64,000 bases of DNA from Lachnospiraceae bacterium KGMB03038 (lineage in GTDB: Bacteria > Bacillota > Clostridia > Lachnospirales > Lachnospiraceae), in NCBI GenBank assembly GCA_007361935.1, contig CP041667.1, forward strand, positions 248,001-312,000. The letters run 5' to 3'. The notes beneath the pieces were generated by a model, which worked only from the letters and a program-made list of their open reading frames with translations, ran no database searches and had not been told where the DNA came from. The position numbers and the translations under genes are program-made. Every line of letters starts with the position of its first letter. Position 1 is the stretch's first letter. Below are positions 7,898-16,687 of the stretch, piece after piece.

Positions 7898-8890
7898 ATG
7901 CCAAAGGGAGCGAACCAGAAGTTCAAATTATACCGCCTTGCGCAGATCATGCTGGAGCGGACAGATGAGGAGCATTATATCACCATGCCGGAGATCATAG
8001 CCGCCCTTGGAGAATTCGAGATCACGGCAGACCGGAAGAGCATCTACCAGGATCTCCGGGATCTGGAGGTGTTGGGAATAGAAGTGGAGGGAGAACCGGT
8101 TGGAAAAGGATATCACTATCATGTGACGGACCGGCCTTTTGAACTGCCGGAACTGAAACTTCTGGTGGATGTCATCCAGTCCTCCAAGTTTATCACGGAA
8201 AAGAAGACCAACGCCCTGATCCGCAAGCTGGAGAAGCTGGTCAGCAGATATGAGGCGGTAAGCCTGCAGCGTCAGGTGTATGTGTCGGGACGGATCAAAA
8301 CCATGAATGAGAGTATCTACTATACGGTGGATGCCATTCATAACGCGATTTCCGAAAATAAGAAGATCCGGTTCCAGTATTACCAATGGAACACGAAAAA
8401 AGAGATGGAGCTTCGGCGGAATGGGGCGTATTATCACATCAGTCCCTGGGGCTTGTCCTGGGACGATGAAAACTATTATTTGGTGGGCTATGATTCGGAG
8501 GCTGGACAGATCCGGCATTACCGGGTAGATAAGATGCTCCATATTCAGATGACGGAGGAAGCAAGAGAGGGAAAGGAACATTTTCAGAAACTGGATATGG
8601 CGGATTACGCAAAGAAGAGTTTCGGCATGTTTGGCGGTAAAGAGCAGGACGTCAAGCTGCTGGTGGAGAACAGCCTTGCGGGAGTGATCATTGACCGGTT
8701 TGGCAAATCTGTCATGATGATACCGGCAGATGATGAGCATTTTACAGTAAACGTGACGGTTCTGGTCAGCAGTCAGTTCCTGGGATGGATCTTTTCGCTG
8801 GGAGAAAAAGTGAAGATCCTGGGACCGGATGAGGTAGTAGAAGAGATGCGGCGGGAAGGAGAGCGCCTGGCGCGGCAGTATGGGGAATAA
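7898..8890 (+). CDS. WYL-domain transcriptional regulator
   Basis: A predicted one-component regulator of 330 residues. The N-terminal winged HTH is at about 10-70 (FEITADRKSIYQDLRDLEVL). A linker helix region and the WYL domain (about 140-220) follow, with AIHNAISENKKIRFQYYQW and SPWGLSWDDENYYLVGYD. A WCX-like C-terminal extension begins near 245. WYL domains sense nucleic acids or small ligands. The ATG follows GGAAGGATGCGCT. It is a single-gene unit sharing a long bidirectional terminator with the convergent DeoR gene; its targets are not evident. Confidence 0.9.
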   Translation: MPKGANQKFKLYRLAQIMLERTDEEHYITMPEIIAALGEFEITADRKSIYQDLRDLEVLGIEVEGEPVGKGYHYHVTDRPFELPELKLLVDVIQSSKFITEKKTNALIRKLEKLVSRYEAVSLQRQVYVSGRIKTMNESIYYTVDAIHNAISENKKIRFQYYQWNTKKEMELRRNGAYYHISPWGLSWDDENYYLVGYDSEAGQIRHYRVDKMLHIQMTEEAREGKEHFQKLDMADYAKKSFGMFGGKEQDVKLLVENSLAGVIIDRFGKSVMMIPADDEHFTVNVTVLVSSQFLGWIFSLGEKVKILGPDEVVEEMRREGERLARQYGE

Positions 8891-8931
8891 AAAGCTGTCG
8901 GATCGCAGCAGCAATGCGATCCGACAGCTTT
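8891..8931. terminator. Bidirectional terminator between WYL and DeoR regulator genes
   Basis: A perfect 17-bp inverted repeat runs from 8891-8907 to 8915-8931 with a 7-nt loop. It has A-runs on the left and T-rich sequence on the right, so it can stop transcription from both convergent genes. Confidence 0.93.
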
Positions 8932-8938
8932 CCTCTTT

Positions 8939-9724
8939 CTAAACCATATAAACTTCAATTCCCTTCTCCTTGTAATACTCCAGATACGCCTGGGGAACAT
9001 CGGAATTTACGATCACCGTGTTCACTTCGTCCAAATTGCAGAGATAGGTGAAGGTCCTCCGGTCGAATTTGCCTGTGTTGGCAAGAAGGAATGACTGCCG
9101 TGTGTTCTGGAACAAATACCCATACAACGGAAGCTGCGCCCGGTTGATGATGGAATATCCATAATGAAGATCCACCCCGTCTACCGTGAAGAATACTTTG
9201 TCAAAATACAGCTTTGCCAGCGCATCGGAGGTATATTCCCCGATGGTTTCGATGTGGTTTGTCTCTGTGTGGATATTGCCGCCCAAGAGCAATACAGAAA
9301 CCTGCGGATTCGAGGCCAGTTCCATGACAGCCGTAATATTGGTGGTGACGACGGTGATGTTTGATTTGCCGCTTTCTGTAATATATTTGCAGAGAAGATT
9401 GCAGGTCATGCCGGCCCCAATAAATATAATATCATTGGAATTGATAAATTCAGAAGCCTTTCTTGCGATGCCTTCCTTGTCTTTCAGAGCGCTGTCCGGT
9501 TTAGGCGTCCACTTCGTATCGTGATAAAGGATAGAGGAAGCGGCCTCAGCACGTTTCACACCGCCGTGAGTCTTCATCAGCATCCCCTGATCTTCCAGGT
9601 CGCTCAGATCCCGTCTGACAGTGGAAAGAGATACGTTCATCAGCTCACCCAGCCGTTTTGTTGAAGCGACCTGATGTTCTTTTAAATAATTGATAATGTA
9701 TTTCTGCCTCTCAAGTGCTACCAT
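8939..9724 (-). CDS. DeoR-family sugar-phosphate-responsive repressor
   Basis: A 261-residue DeoR/GlpR-type repressor. The N-terminal HTH (about 5-55) has STKRLGELMNVSLSTVRRDL. The C-terminal DeoRC sensor domain, related to sugar-phosphate isomerases, has the phosphate-binding IFIGAGMTCNLL near residue 95. It lies downstream of deoC on the same strand, with its own promoter (9860-9888) and a 125-nt leader containing a homopolymer of ten G/C. Its likely targets are the phased repeats between deoC and the ABC importer operon. The effector is probably a phosphorylated pentose or deoxyribose; this is inferred from context. Confidence 0.9.
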   Translation of the reverse strand: MVALERQKYIINYLKEHQVASTKRLGELMNVSLSTVRRDLSDLEDQGMLMKTHGGVKRAEAASSILYHDTKWTPKPDSALKDKEGIARKASEFINSNDIIFIGAGMTCNLLCKYITESGKSNITVVTTNITAVMELASNPQVSVLLLGGNIHTETNHIETIGEYTSDALAKLYFDKVFFTVDGVDLHYGYSIINRAQLPLYGYLFQNTRQSFLLANTGKFDRRTFTYLCNLDEVNTVIVNSDVPQAYLEYYKEKGIEVYMV

Positions 9725-9788
9725 CTCTTGTCCTCCCCGTTTATGATCTTAAGATATTTCAAGATACCAAATAATCACCTATTTTTTA

Positions 9789-9798
9789 GGGGGGGGGG
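9789..9798. repeat. Homopolymer of ten G in the deoR leader
   Basis: A run of ten G on the plus strand (ten C in the transcript) lies between the predicted deoR promoter and its start codon. It is the longest G/C homopolymer I noticed in the window. It could be a slippage-prone tract or an assembly uncertainty. Confidence 0.8.
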
Positions 9799-9859
9799 TA
9801 AAAATACGTTTAAAAATCTCCAAAATCAAGCTGTTTTTTACTCCCTGGTATCTATTATC

Positions 9860-9888
9860 ATTATATCATAAATCAAAATCTGTTCCAA
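9860..9888 (-). promoter_or_regulatory. Promoter for the DeoR regulator gene
   Basis: On the minus strand, TTGGAA (9888-9883) and TATAAT (9865-9860) are 17 bases apart. This gives the regulator a transcript independent of deoC with a leader of about 125 nt. Confidence 0.65.
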
Positions 9889-9923
9889 CATCTTCGCTGT
9901 CAGGAAAAGGAATGAAACAGGTG

Positions 9924-10577
9924 TTACGACTGATTTTTTTCAATCTTGACCAGCCTGCTGGTTCCAAGCCTGGAAGCACCCAGCTCAACGAATTTCTCGG
10001 CGTCCGCGAAAGAAGAGATTCCTCCCGCGGCTTTGATCTGTACATCCGGACCTACGTGTTTGGCGAAAAGCGCTACATCGTCAAAAGTTGCTCCGCCGGT
10101 GGAAAAACCGGTAGATGTTTTGATAAAGTCCGCGCCGGCCTGGGTGACAAGCTCGCACATTTTTATTTTCTCATCTTCTGTCAGAAGACAAGTTTCAATG
10201 ATCACTTTTAAGATATGCTGTCCACAGGCTTTTTTGACAGCACAGATCTCATCTCGGACGAATCCATAATCCTTATCTTTCAGCGCGCCGATATTGATGA
10301 CCATATCAATTTCATCCGCGCCGTTTTCGATGGCGTTCTGAGTCTCGAATACCTTTGTTTCCGCAGTGGAATTACCATTGGGGAAACCGATCACGGTACA
10401 GATTTTTATAGTTTCTCCAGCATATGCTTTAGCTTTTTTAACATAACAGGGAGGGATGCAGACAGATGCGGTCTCGTATTTGGCGGCATCATCGCAGATT
10501 TCTTTGATCTGCTCCCATGTAGAGGTCTGAGCTAAAAGTGTGTGATCTACTTTTGATAAGATTTCTTTGTGTGTCAT
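9924..10577 (-). CDS. deoC: Deoxyribose-phosphate aldolase
   Basis: Class I aldolase that splits 2-deoxyribose 5-phosphate into glyceraldehyde 3-phosphate and acetaldehyde. The family motifs are VIGFPNGNS, ADEIDMVINIGALK, the Schiff-base lysine in FIKTSTGF, and IKAAGG near the C-terminus. Length 217 is normal. The ATG is preceded by GAAAGGATAAC. It is transcribed away from the sugar importer operon, from a promoter beside the putative DeoR operators, and toward the DeoR regulator gene. Its place here fits regulation by the same sugar phosphate. Confidence 0.95.
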   Translation of the reverse strand: MTHKEILSKVDHTLLAQTSTWEQIKEICDDAAKYETASVCIPPCYVKKAKAYAGETIKICTVIGFPNGNSTAETKVFETQNAIENGADEIDMVINIGALKDKDYGFVRDEICAVKKACGQHILKVIIETCLLTEDEKIKMCELVTQAGADFIKTSTGFSTGGATFDDVALFAKHVGPDVQIKAAGGISSFADAEKFVELGASRLGTSRLVKIEKNQS

Positions 10578-10624
10578 AATGTTATCCTTTCTGAAATGTA
10601 TTTGTTGATACAGTTATACCATTA

Positions 10625-10653
10625 ATATTAGGACAATTAATGTGTTCTGTCAA
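10625..10653 (-). promoter_or_regulatory. Promoter for deoC
   Basis: On the minus strand, TTGACA (10653-10648) and TAATAT (10630-10625) are 17 bases apart. It lies back to back with the importer promoter across the repeated operator region. Confidence 0.75.
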
Positions 10654-10670
10654 TAACGTTTGGCTGAAAA

Positions 10671-10731
10671 TGATTGAAATTGACAAAATAGTGATTCAAA
10701 ATAAGCTAAAATTTGAAAATAGTGATTGAAA
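10671..10731. promoter_or_regulatory. Three phased repeats, candidate DeoR operators
   Basis: TGATTGAAA (10671-10679), TGATTCAAA (10692-10700) and TGATTGAAA (10723-10731) repeat in the same orientation. The last two share the longer AAAATAGTGATT lead. Spacings are 21 and 31 bp, about two and three helical turns, so all three face the same side of DNA. The third overlaps the -35 of the importer promoter, as expected for repression. Confidence 0.65.
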
Positions 10732-10754
10732 AATGCTTTTATATGTGATATTAT
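10726..10754 (+). promoter_or_regulatory. Promoter for the sugar importer operon
   Basis: TTGAAA (10726-10731) and TATTAT (10749-10754) are 17 bases apart. The -35 lies inside the third operator-like repeat. A leader of about 55 nt precedes the binding-protein gene. Confidence 0.7.
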
Positions 10755-10815
10755 GCATTTATAAAGACGAAAACGTCAAAAAAGAACAAAAAAGAAGCGA
10801 AAGGGAGGAAAAAAC

Positions 10816-11931
10816 ATGCAAAAGAAATCATCAACTGCAAAACTGAGAAGCAAGATCTTGTCAATCGCATTAGTGTTTGTGCTTGTTCTGGGACTTGCGG
10901 CCTGTGGTTCATCCGACGATTCCGGTTCGGATTCGGAAGGAGGCTCTGATGAGAGCTTTTCCGTTGGATTTGCGCTGAGAACTACCAACGGCGCTTATTA
11001 CGCGACCATCGGCGACATCATTACAGAACAGTGTGAAGAACTGGGCTGGGAGTGCACAGTGCTGGATGCAAACGACGACACAACAACAGAATTGGAGAAC
11101 ATGGAAACTTTGACCGCTTCCGGTGTTGATCTGATCTTCCTGGATTGTGTAGATCCAAGCGCGGCTACGGCAAGCCAGCAGGTTGCTTACGATGCGGGAA
11201 TCCCAGTGATCAATCTGGACTCTGGCGTAGATGATATGAGTATGCAGGTTACTACCGTATATTCAAACAATGAGCAGAACGGACTTGCGGTAGGGCAGTA
11301 TTATGCGGCGACTCTGGACGAGGGCTTTGAGATCAGCGCGGTTCTTTTGAGCGGAAACACAGGATCTATTGCCGGAACTCAGAGAAGAGACGGTATGATC
11401 GCTGGAATCATCATGGAGCGGACAGGATGTACGGAAGAAGAAGCCTGGGCGGCTGCTGAAGAGATGGAAGCTTCTCTCGTCAGCTCAGGAAAAGCTTCTA
11501 ATGAAGAAGCTAAGTTTACCATTACCGGTCAGGGATGGGGCAACTGGACTATCGATGAAGGTCTGGTTGCGGCGGAAGACCTGATCACAGCAAATCCAGA
11601 TGTGAACCTTGTAATGGCAGAAAATGACCCGATGCTGATCGGAGCGATGACAGCGCTGGACAATGCGGGCATCACCTACGGAACAGACGGTACCGCGCAG
11701 CTTATCAGCGCGGCGGACGGAAGCAAAGACGGCTATGACGCGATCAAAGAGGGCAAGATCCTGGCAATTGGAGAGAACAGCCCGGTTAAGATCGCGGAGC
11801 TGGGAATGCAGATTGCTCAGGAGATTCTGGTAGATGGTGAAGATCCAGAGTCTTACGACGACATTACAATGACAGAAGCAGCGGCCGTTACCGCGGAAAA
11901 TGTAGATGAACATTACGATTACGGTTTTTAA
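10816..11931 (+). CDS. Sugar ABC importer substrate-binding lipoprotein
   Basis: A membrane-anchored solute receptor of 371 residues. A lipoprotein signal peptide ends in the lipobox LAAC with Cys30, followed by a Ser/Asp/Gly linker. The mature part is a RbsB/XylF-like periplasmic-binding-protein fold starting at FSVGFALRTTNGAYYATIGD, with TVYSNNEQNGLAVGQYYA and the hinge region NLVMAENDPMLIGAMTAL. The ATG follows AAAGGGAGGAAAAA. It is first in an operon with RbsA- and RbsC-type subunits, so it binds a sugar or polyol. The pentulose enzymes downstream suggest a pentitol or pentose, but the ligand cannot be read from the sequence. Confidence 0.92.
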   Translation: MQKKSSTAKLRSKILSIALVFVLVLGLAACGSSDDSGSDSEGGSDESFSVGFALRTTNGAYYATIGDIITEQCEELGWECTVLDANDDTTTELENMETLTASGVDLIFLDCVDPSAATASQQVAYDAGIPVINLDSGVDDMSMQVTTVYSNNEQNGLAVGQYYAATLDEGFEISAVLLSGNTGSIAGTQRRDGMIAGIIMERTGCTEEEAWAAAEEMEASLVSSGKASNEEAKFTITGQGWGNWTIDEGLVAAEDLITANPDVNLVMAENDPMLIGAMTALDNAGITYGTDGTAQLISAADGSKDGYDAIKEGKILAIGENSPVKIAELGMQIAQEILVDGEDPESYDDITMTEAAAVTAENVDEHYDYGF

Positions 11932-11997
11932 TCATTGAAAATATGAGGACTATGAGCTGGGCCGGTAAAACGGCCCAGCTTGTATAAAGGAGCAATT

Positions 11998-13494
11998 ATG
12001 GAGAATGTACAGTATCGGTTAGAAATGCAGCATATTAGTAAAAGATTTGGCGGAATACAGGCACTAAACGATGTTTCTGTCCAGGTGGCTCCAGGAGAGA
12101 TCCATGCGCTGATCGGTGAAAACGGCGCCGGGAAATCCACCTTGATCAAGATACTGTCGGGCGTCTATACCCGCGATTCTGGAACTATATGCATAGACGG
12201 GAAGCAGGTAAATATATCCTCTCCATTAGATGCCAAAATGCTGGGGGTTTCTGTGATCTATCAGGAATTCATGCTGGCTCCGGATCTGACGGTAGCAGAA
12301 AATATTTTTATTGACCGTCTCTCCGGCGGTAAGAAATTTATTAATTGGAAGAAATTAAGGGAAGATGCAAAAGAGATCCTGAAAGATCTGGGATTTGAGA
12401 ATATTCAGGTTACCGACAAGGTGGGACGGCTGAGCGTGGCTCACCAGCAGATCGTTGAGATCTGCAAGTGTCTGACGAGAAATGCCAAAATATTGATCCT
12501 GGATGAGCCTACTGCTGTATTAACGGTAACAGAGATCGACAGATTGTTTTCTCTGGTCCGTCTTTTAAAGGAAAAGGGAGTCAGCATTATCTTTGTTTCC
12601 CATCATTTGAATGAAATCTTTGAGCTGTGTGACTCTTATACGGTGTTAAAAGACGGTGGCTTTGTCAAGAGGGGGCAGGTGAAGGACACAACGACAGAAG
12701 GACTGATCCAGTCCATGATCGGACGGGAATTATCTCAGATGTTCCCCAAGAGGAACGCAAAGATCGGAGACGTTGTTTTAAAAGTCGAGCATTTGAACGT
12801 TGGAGACAAAATAAAGGATATCAGTTTTGAAGTAAGACAGGGAGAAGTCCTTGGATTTTCCGGCCTTGTAGGGGCGGGGAGAACGGAAGTCATGCGCGCG
12901 GTGTTTGGAGCTGACGTACGGAGTTCCGGGAAGGTTTATTTCCTAGGAGAAGAGCTGCATGCAAAAGAGCCAAAAGACGCGGTAAAGAAAGGACTTGGCT
13001 ATCTGGCTGAGGACCGCAAGAGCCTGGGGCTTCTTGTAAACCAGAGTATTAAAGTGAATACGACTTTGACCGCTTTAAAGAAAGTCACAAACCACGGCTT
13101 TATCAGGCGCAGATATGAGAACCAGCAGGTAGAGTCTCTGCTGAAGAAGATGTCCACAAGATACGGAGGGCTGAATGACGATGTCAACAGCTTGAGCGGT
13201 GGAAACCAGCAGAAGATCAGCTTTGCCAAGTGGATCTGGGCGGACTGCAAATGCGTTATATTTGATGAACCTACCCGTGGTGTGGACGTTGGGGCAAAAG
13301 TAGAAATATATGAGATCATTAACCGTCTGGCGGAACAAGGGACGGCGGTTATCATTGTATCTTCAGAGATGACGGAGATCATCGGGACATGCGACCGGGC
13401 GATCATCATGTCACAGGGCAGGATCACCGGGGATCTGAAGAAAGAAGAACTGACTGAAGATACGATCATTAAGTATGCAGTGAAGGGAGACTAG
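11998..13494 (+). CDS. Sugar ABC importer ATP-binding protein (RbsA/MglA type)
   Basis: Duplicated ATPase of 498 residues that drives the importer. The first half has Walker A GENGAGKST (40-48) and Walker B ILILDEPTAVLT with a degenerate signature (LSVAHQQ). The second half has the family's degenerate Walker A GLVGAGRTE, the signature LSGGNQQK and IFDEPTRGVDVGAK. This pattern is typical of carbohydrate uptake family 2. The ATG at 11998 follows AAAGGAG; an in-frame ATG 18 bases upstream precedes that site and is rejected. A hairpin from the repeated GGGCCGG-type sequence near 11955 may act between the binding-protein gene and this gene. Confidence 0.94.
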   Translation: MENVQYRLEMQHISKRFGGIQALNDVSVQVAPGEIHALIGENGAGKSTLIKILSGVYTRDSGTICIDGKQVNISSPLDAKMLGVSVIYQEFMLAPDLTVAENIFIDRLSGGKKFINWKKLREDAKEILKDLGFENIQVTDKVGRLSVAHQQIVEICKCLTRNAKILILDEPTAVLTVTEIDRLFSLVRLLKEKGVSIIFVSHHLNEIFELCDSYTVLKDGGFVKRGQVKDTTTEGLIQSMIGRELSQMFPKRNAKIGDVVLKVEHLNVGDKIKDISFEVRQGEVLGFSGLVGAGRTEVMRAVFGADVRSSGKVYFLGEELHAKEPKDAVKKGLGYLAEDRKSLGLLVNQSIKVNTTLTALKKVTNHGFIRRRYENQQVESLLKKMSTRYGGLNDDVNSLSGGNQQKISFAKWIWADCKCVIFDEPTRGVDVGAKVEIYEIINRLAEQGTAVIIVSSEMTEIIGTCDRAIIMSQGRITGDLKKEELTEDTIIKYAVKGD

Positions 13495-13497
13495 GTG

Positions 13498-14442
13498 ATG
13501 AAAAAAACAAGCAGGATCAAGCAGCTGCTATTGGATAATAATACGTATATCATTTTTTTGGCGTTATTTATCATATGCTGTCTGCTTTCGGACAAATTCT
13601 TTTCTTACATAAACTTAAGGAATATTCTTTTGCAGCAGGTGAGCCCTATCCTGGTCGCGCTGGGGATGCTGATGGTCATACTGACAGGCGGGATCGATCT
13701 GTCAGTGGGAAGTGTTATGGCGCTGGGATCATCGCTGACAGCAGTTCTTGCCACACAGATGGGCATAGACTGGAGAGTGGCGATTCTGATCACATTGATC
13801 GCCGGAATTGTAATGGGAGCTTTTACCGGATTCTTAGTGGCTTACTGTAATTTCCAGGGATTTGTAGCGTCCCTTGCGGTCATGACTATTGCCAGGGGAT
13901 TGGCGTATACGATCACCAACGCGACGCCGGTCAATCTGGAAAGAAATACATTAAACACATTGACCTCCAGAGATTTGGGATATCCGGTCATCATCATTAC
14001 ACTTTTGATCTTTATCGCATTTGTGATCGTAGAGAAATATACGGTTTATGGAAGGATCGTGATCGCTGTGGGAAGCAACAGCGAAGCCGTGAAGCTTTCC
14101 GGAATCCGTGTAAAAAGATATCTTCTGTCTGTATATGTGATCAGCGGATTCTTATCCATGCTGGCGGGGATTTTTATCGCGGCCAGGTCAAATGTAGGAA
14201 ACTCCACGATCGGAGAAGGGCAGGAGCTGGATGCCATTGCGGCCTGCGTTATCGGCGGCGCCAGCCTGGCTGGAGGAAAGGGATCTGTCACAAAGACGGC
14301 CATCGGAGCATTGACACTTGCGTTGATCGGAAATATCATGAATCTTTTGTCTGTTCCTGCGTATCCACAGGAGATCATCATGGGATTCATCATTATCGTG
14401 GCTGTATTCCTTCAGGTATTTACAGACCGGGGAAAAGAATGA
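13498..14442 (+). CDS. Sugar ABC importer permease (RbsC type)
   Basis: Membrane subunit of about 314 residues with eight to ten predicted helices. The BPD_transp_2 features include MLMVILTGGIDLSVGSVMAL, the loop GSNSEAVKLSGI and AACVIGGASLAGGKGS. It starts directly after the ATPase stop. A GTG at 13495 and an ATG at 13498 are both possible with GAAGGGAG upstream; I use the ATG. The transporter is complete with one binding protein, one double ATPase and one permease, which would act as a homodimer. Confidence 0.93.
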   Translation: MKKTSRIKQLLLDNNTYIIFLALFIICCLLSDKFFSYINLRNILLQQVSPILVALGMLMVILTGGIDLSVGSVMALGSSLTAVLATQMGIDWRVAILITLIAGIVMGAFTGFLVAYCNFQGFVASLAVMTIARGLAYTITNATPVNLERNTLNTLTSRDLGYPVIIITLLIFIAFVIVEKYTVYGRIVIAVGSNSEAVKLSGIRVKRYLLSVYVISGFLSMLAGIFIAARSNVGNSTIGEGQELDAIAACVIGGASLAGGKGSVTKTAIGALTLALIGNIMNLLSVPAYPQEIIMGFIIIVAVFLQVFTDRGKE

Positions 14443-14497
14443 TAAAAAGCACAGCGGTGTGATAAAAGGCTGGAAAGCAGGAAGGAGCAGGGCAGAA

Positions 14498-15520
14498 ATG
14501 AAAGCAGCGAGATTTTATGAAAAAGGGAAACTTGTGGTAGAAGAAGTACCTGTAAAAAAACCGGAAGCCCATGAGGTTTTGATCAAGGTAAAATATTGCG
14601 GCATCTGTGGGACAGACGTACATATCTTTCAGGGAGAGAAGGGGTCCGCAGAAGTAGATCCGCCGGTCATCCTGGGACATGAATTGTCCGGAGATGTGGC
14701 AGAGATCGGAGAAGGGGTCACAAAAGTCAAGGTAGGAGACAGAGTGAGCGCAGATCCCAATACCTATTGCGGGAAATGTTATTTCTGCGCCAATGGGAAG
14801 AAACACCTGTGTTCGGATATGCAGGGACTGGGAACTGCGAGAGACGGAGGCTTTGCAGAGTATATTACGGTACCGGAGGAAACCGTATATAAAATCGCGG
14901 ACCATGTAAGCTACGAAGCGGCCGCAATGACAGAACCATTGTCCTGCTGTCTCCACGGCATGGATCTGGCGGACGTCCAGGTAGGCGACACCGTTATGAT
15001 CATCGGAACAGGCAACATCGGCCTTCTTATGGTACAGCTTGCCAGGACAGCCGGAGCAGAGAAGATCATTGCGGTAGAACCAAATGACAGCCGCAGAGAA
15101 AAGGCGAAAACACTGGGCGCCGATATCTGCATAGATCCAAAGGCGGAAAATATAAGAGAGATAGCAGAAGAAAACGGGATTCAGAATATCGATAAGGTGA
15201 TCGACTGCGCAGGGCTTACTTCCACAGCAGAAGATGCGGTGGAATACGCCGGAAAAGGGGCGACAGTGGTCTTGTTTGGCCTGACCGGTCCTGACGATGT
15301 TATGAGCTTAAAACCATTTGAACTGTTCAAAAAAGAGCTTACCATCAAAGGATCCTTTGTTAATCCAGATACGTTTGAGCGTGCGGGACGTCTGCTCTCC
15401 GGAGGCCGTGTCAAAGTAGAGGACATTATTACAGGGATCATTCCGCTGGATAAGATCCAGGAGGTTTTTGAATCAAAGCTCTATGCGAAAGACGGAAAAG
15501 TGATCATAAAATGTTTCTGA
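14498..15520 (+). CDS. Zinc-dependent polyol dehydrogenase (MDR family)
   Basis: Medium-chain dehydrogenase of 340 residues, close to sorbitol/xylitol and threonine dehydrogenases. Catalytic zinc ligands are visible as C37 (CGICGTDVH), H61 and E62 (GHELSG). The structural zinc lobe has C91, C94, C97 and C105. The NAD-binding Rossmann motif is GTGNIGLL near residue 170. The ATG at 14498 follows GAAGGAGCAG; an in-frame ATG 39 bases upstream is weaker. Between a sugar importer and xylulokinase it probably oxidises an imported pentitol to a pentulose. This substrate is inferred. Confidence 0.88.
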   Translation: MKAARFYEKGKLVVEEVPVKKPEAHEVLIKVKYCGICGTDVHIFQGEKGSAEVDPPVILGHELSGDVAEIGEGVTKVKVGDRVSADPNTYCGKCYFCANGKKHLCSDMQGLGTARDGGFAEYITVPEETVYKIADHVSYEAAAMTEPLSCCLHGMDLADVQVGDTVMIIGTGNIGLLMVQLARTAGAEKIIAVEPNDSRREKAKTLGADICIDPKAENIREIAEENGIQNIDKVIDCAGLTSTAEDAVEYAGKGATVVLFGLTGPDDVMSLKPFELFKKELTIKGSFVNPDTFERAGRLLSGGRVKVEDIITGIIPLDKIQEVFESKLYAKDGKVIIKCF

Positions 15521-15535
15521 TGGAGGTGGAATAAC

Positions 15536-16687
15536 ATGTCTGATTTCTCCAAAATGTCAAGGGGATGGTGTTCGCCGGAACGGTATGTACAGGGACCGGG
15601 AGAATTTGACAATTTAAAATTTTATACCGATAAATTTGGCAGAAAAATTCTTGCCTTTATCGATGGGTTTCTATACGATGAGTTTGGAAAAAGACTCAAA
15701 GCTTTATACGAGGAAGAAGGATATGTGGTAAATGCCGTGGCTTTCTCTGGCGAAGTGACAGAAGAGCTGATCGATGAAAAGGCAAAAGAATTCAGTGAAG
15801 ACAGGCCGGACGTAGTGCTGGGAATCGGGGGAGGAAAAACCATTGATGTGGCAAAGGCTGTGGGAACGAAATTAAATCTTCCGTTCCTGGTGATTCCCAC
15901 CATAGCGGCGACCGATGCGCCCACCAGTTCACTGTCTGTAATCTACCGGACCGACGGTTCCCATGCGGGAGAATTCTTTTATGACCACAGCCCAAGTGTT
16001 TTGGTGGTGGACAGCCAGATCATTGCCCAGGCGCCGACGCGGTTCCTGGTATCTGGTATGGGAGACGCGCTTGCCACGCTGATCGAGGCGGAATCTACCA
16101 GGAAATCCAATACGCCGAATCTTGTCTATCATAAAGCGGGAGGATTCCGGCAGACTTTAGCGGGACAGGCAATTGCCAGGGCGTGTTATGAATCATTGAT
16201 GAAGTATGGGGTATTTGCAAAGACCGCCTGTGATCAGAATGTGGTCACAGATGCGCTGGAACATATTATTGAGACCAACATCCTGTTAAGCGGACTTGGA
16301 TTTGAAAATAACGCTACATCAGGCGCCCATTCCATCAATGACGGCCTGACGGCGGTGGAAAACAGCAGTAAGACTATGCATGGCGAAAAGGTGGCTTTTG
16401 GCTGCATTGTCCAGTTGATGATGGAGTGCGCCCCTCAGGAGAAGTTAGAAGAAGTACTTTCTTTCTGTATGGAAGTAGGACTTCCCGTCTGCCTGGAAGA
16501 TTTGTTTGTGGAGAATACAGACAGCAATATCCAGAAGATCGCGGAAGCCTCCATGCACAGCAATTGGGGAAACATGCCATTTGATGTAACTACGGATCTG
16601 GTATATTCAGCCATTAAAACAGCAGACGCATATGGAAAGGGATATAAGGAAGCATGGAATATCAAGCACAAGAAGCAAGAGAATTAG
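15536..16687 (+). CDS. GldA-type iron-containing alcohol dehydrogenase
   Basis: A 383-residue dehydrogenase of the glycerol dehydrogenase branch. The NAD loop is VVLGIGGGKTIDVAKAV. The metal ligands fit Asp in SGMGDALAT, His in SGAHSINDG and His in TMHGEKVAFG; TIAATDAPTSSLSVIY is a family block. GGAGGTGG precedes the ATG. Its 3' end overlaps the next gene by 34 bases, which implies translational coupling. In this operon it could act on a second polyol, a ketose or dihydroxyacetone/glycolaldehyde-type intermediates. Having both a zinc and an iron dehydrogenase in one pathway suggests two redox steps or a broader substrate range. Confidence 0.88.
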   Translation: MSDFSKMSRGWCSPERYVQGPGEFDNLKFYTDKFGRKILAFIDGFLYDEFGKRLKALYEEEGYVVNAVAFSGEVTEELIDEKAKEFSEDRPDVVLGIGGGKTIDVAKAVGTKLNLPFLVIPTIAATDAPTSSLSVIYRTDGSHAGEFFYDHSPSVLVVDSQIIAQAPTRFLVSGMGDALATLIEAESTRKSNTPNLVYHKAGGFRQTLAGQAIARACYESLMKYGVFAKTACDQNVVTDALEHIIETNILLSGLGFENNATSGAHSINDGLTAVENSSKTMHGEKVAFGCIVQLMMECAPQEKLEEVLSFCMEVGLPVCLEDLFVENTDSNIQKIAEASMHSNWGNMPFDVTTDLVYSAIKTADAYGKGYKEAWNIKHKKQEN

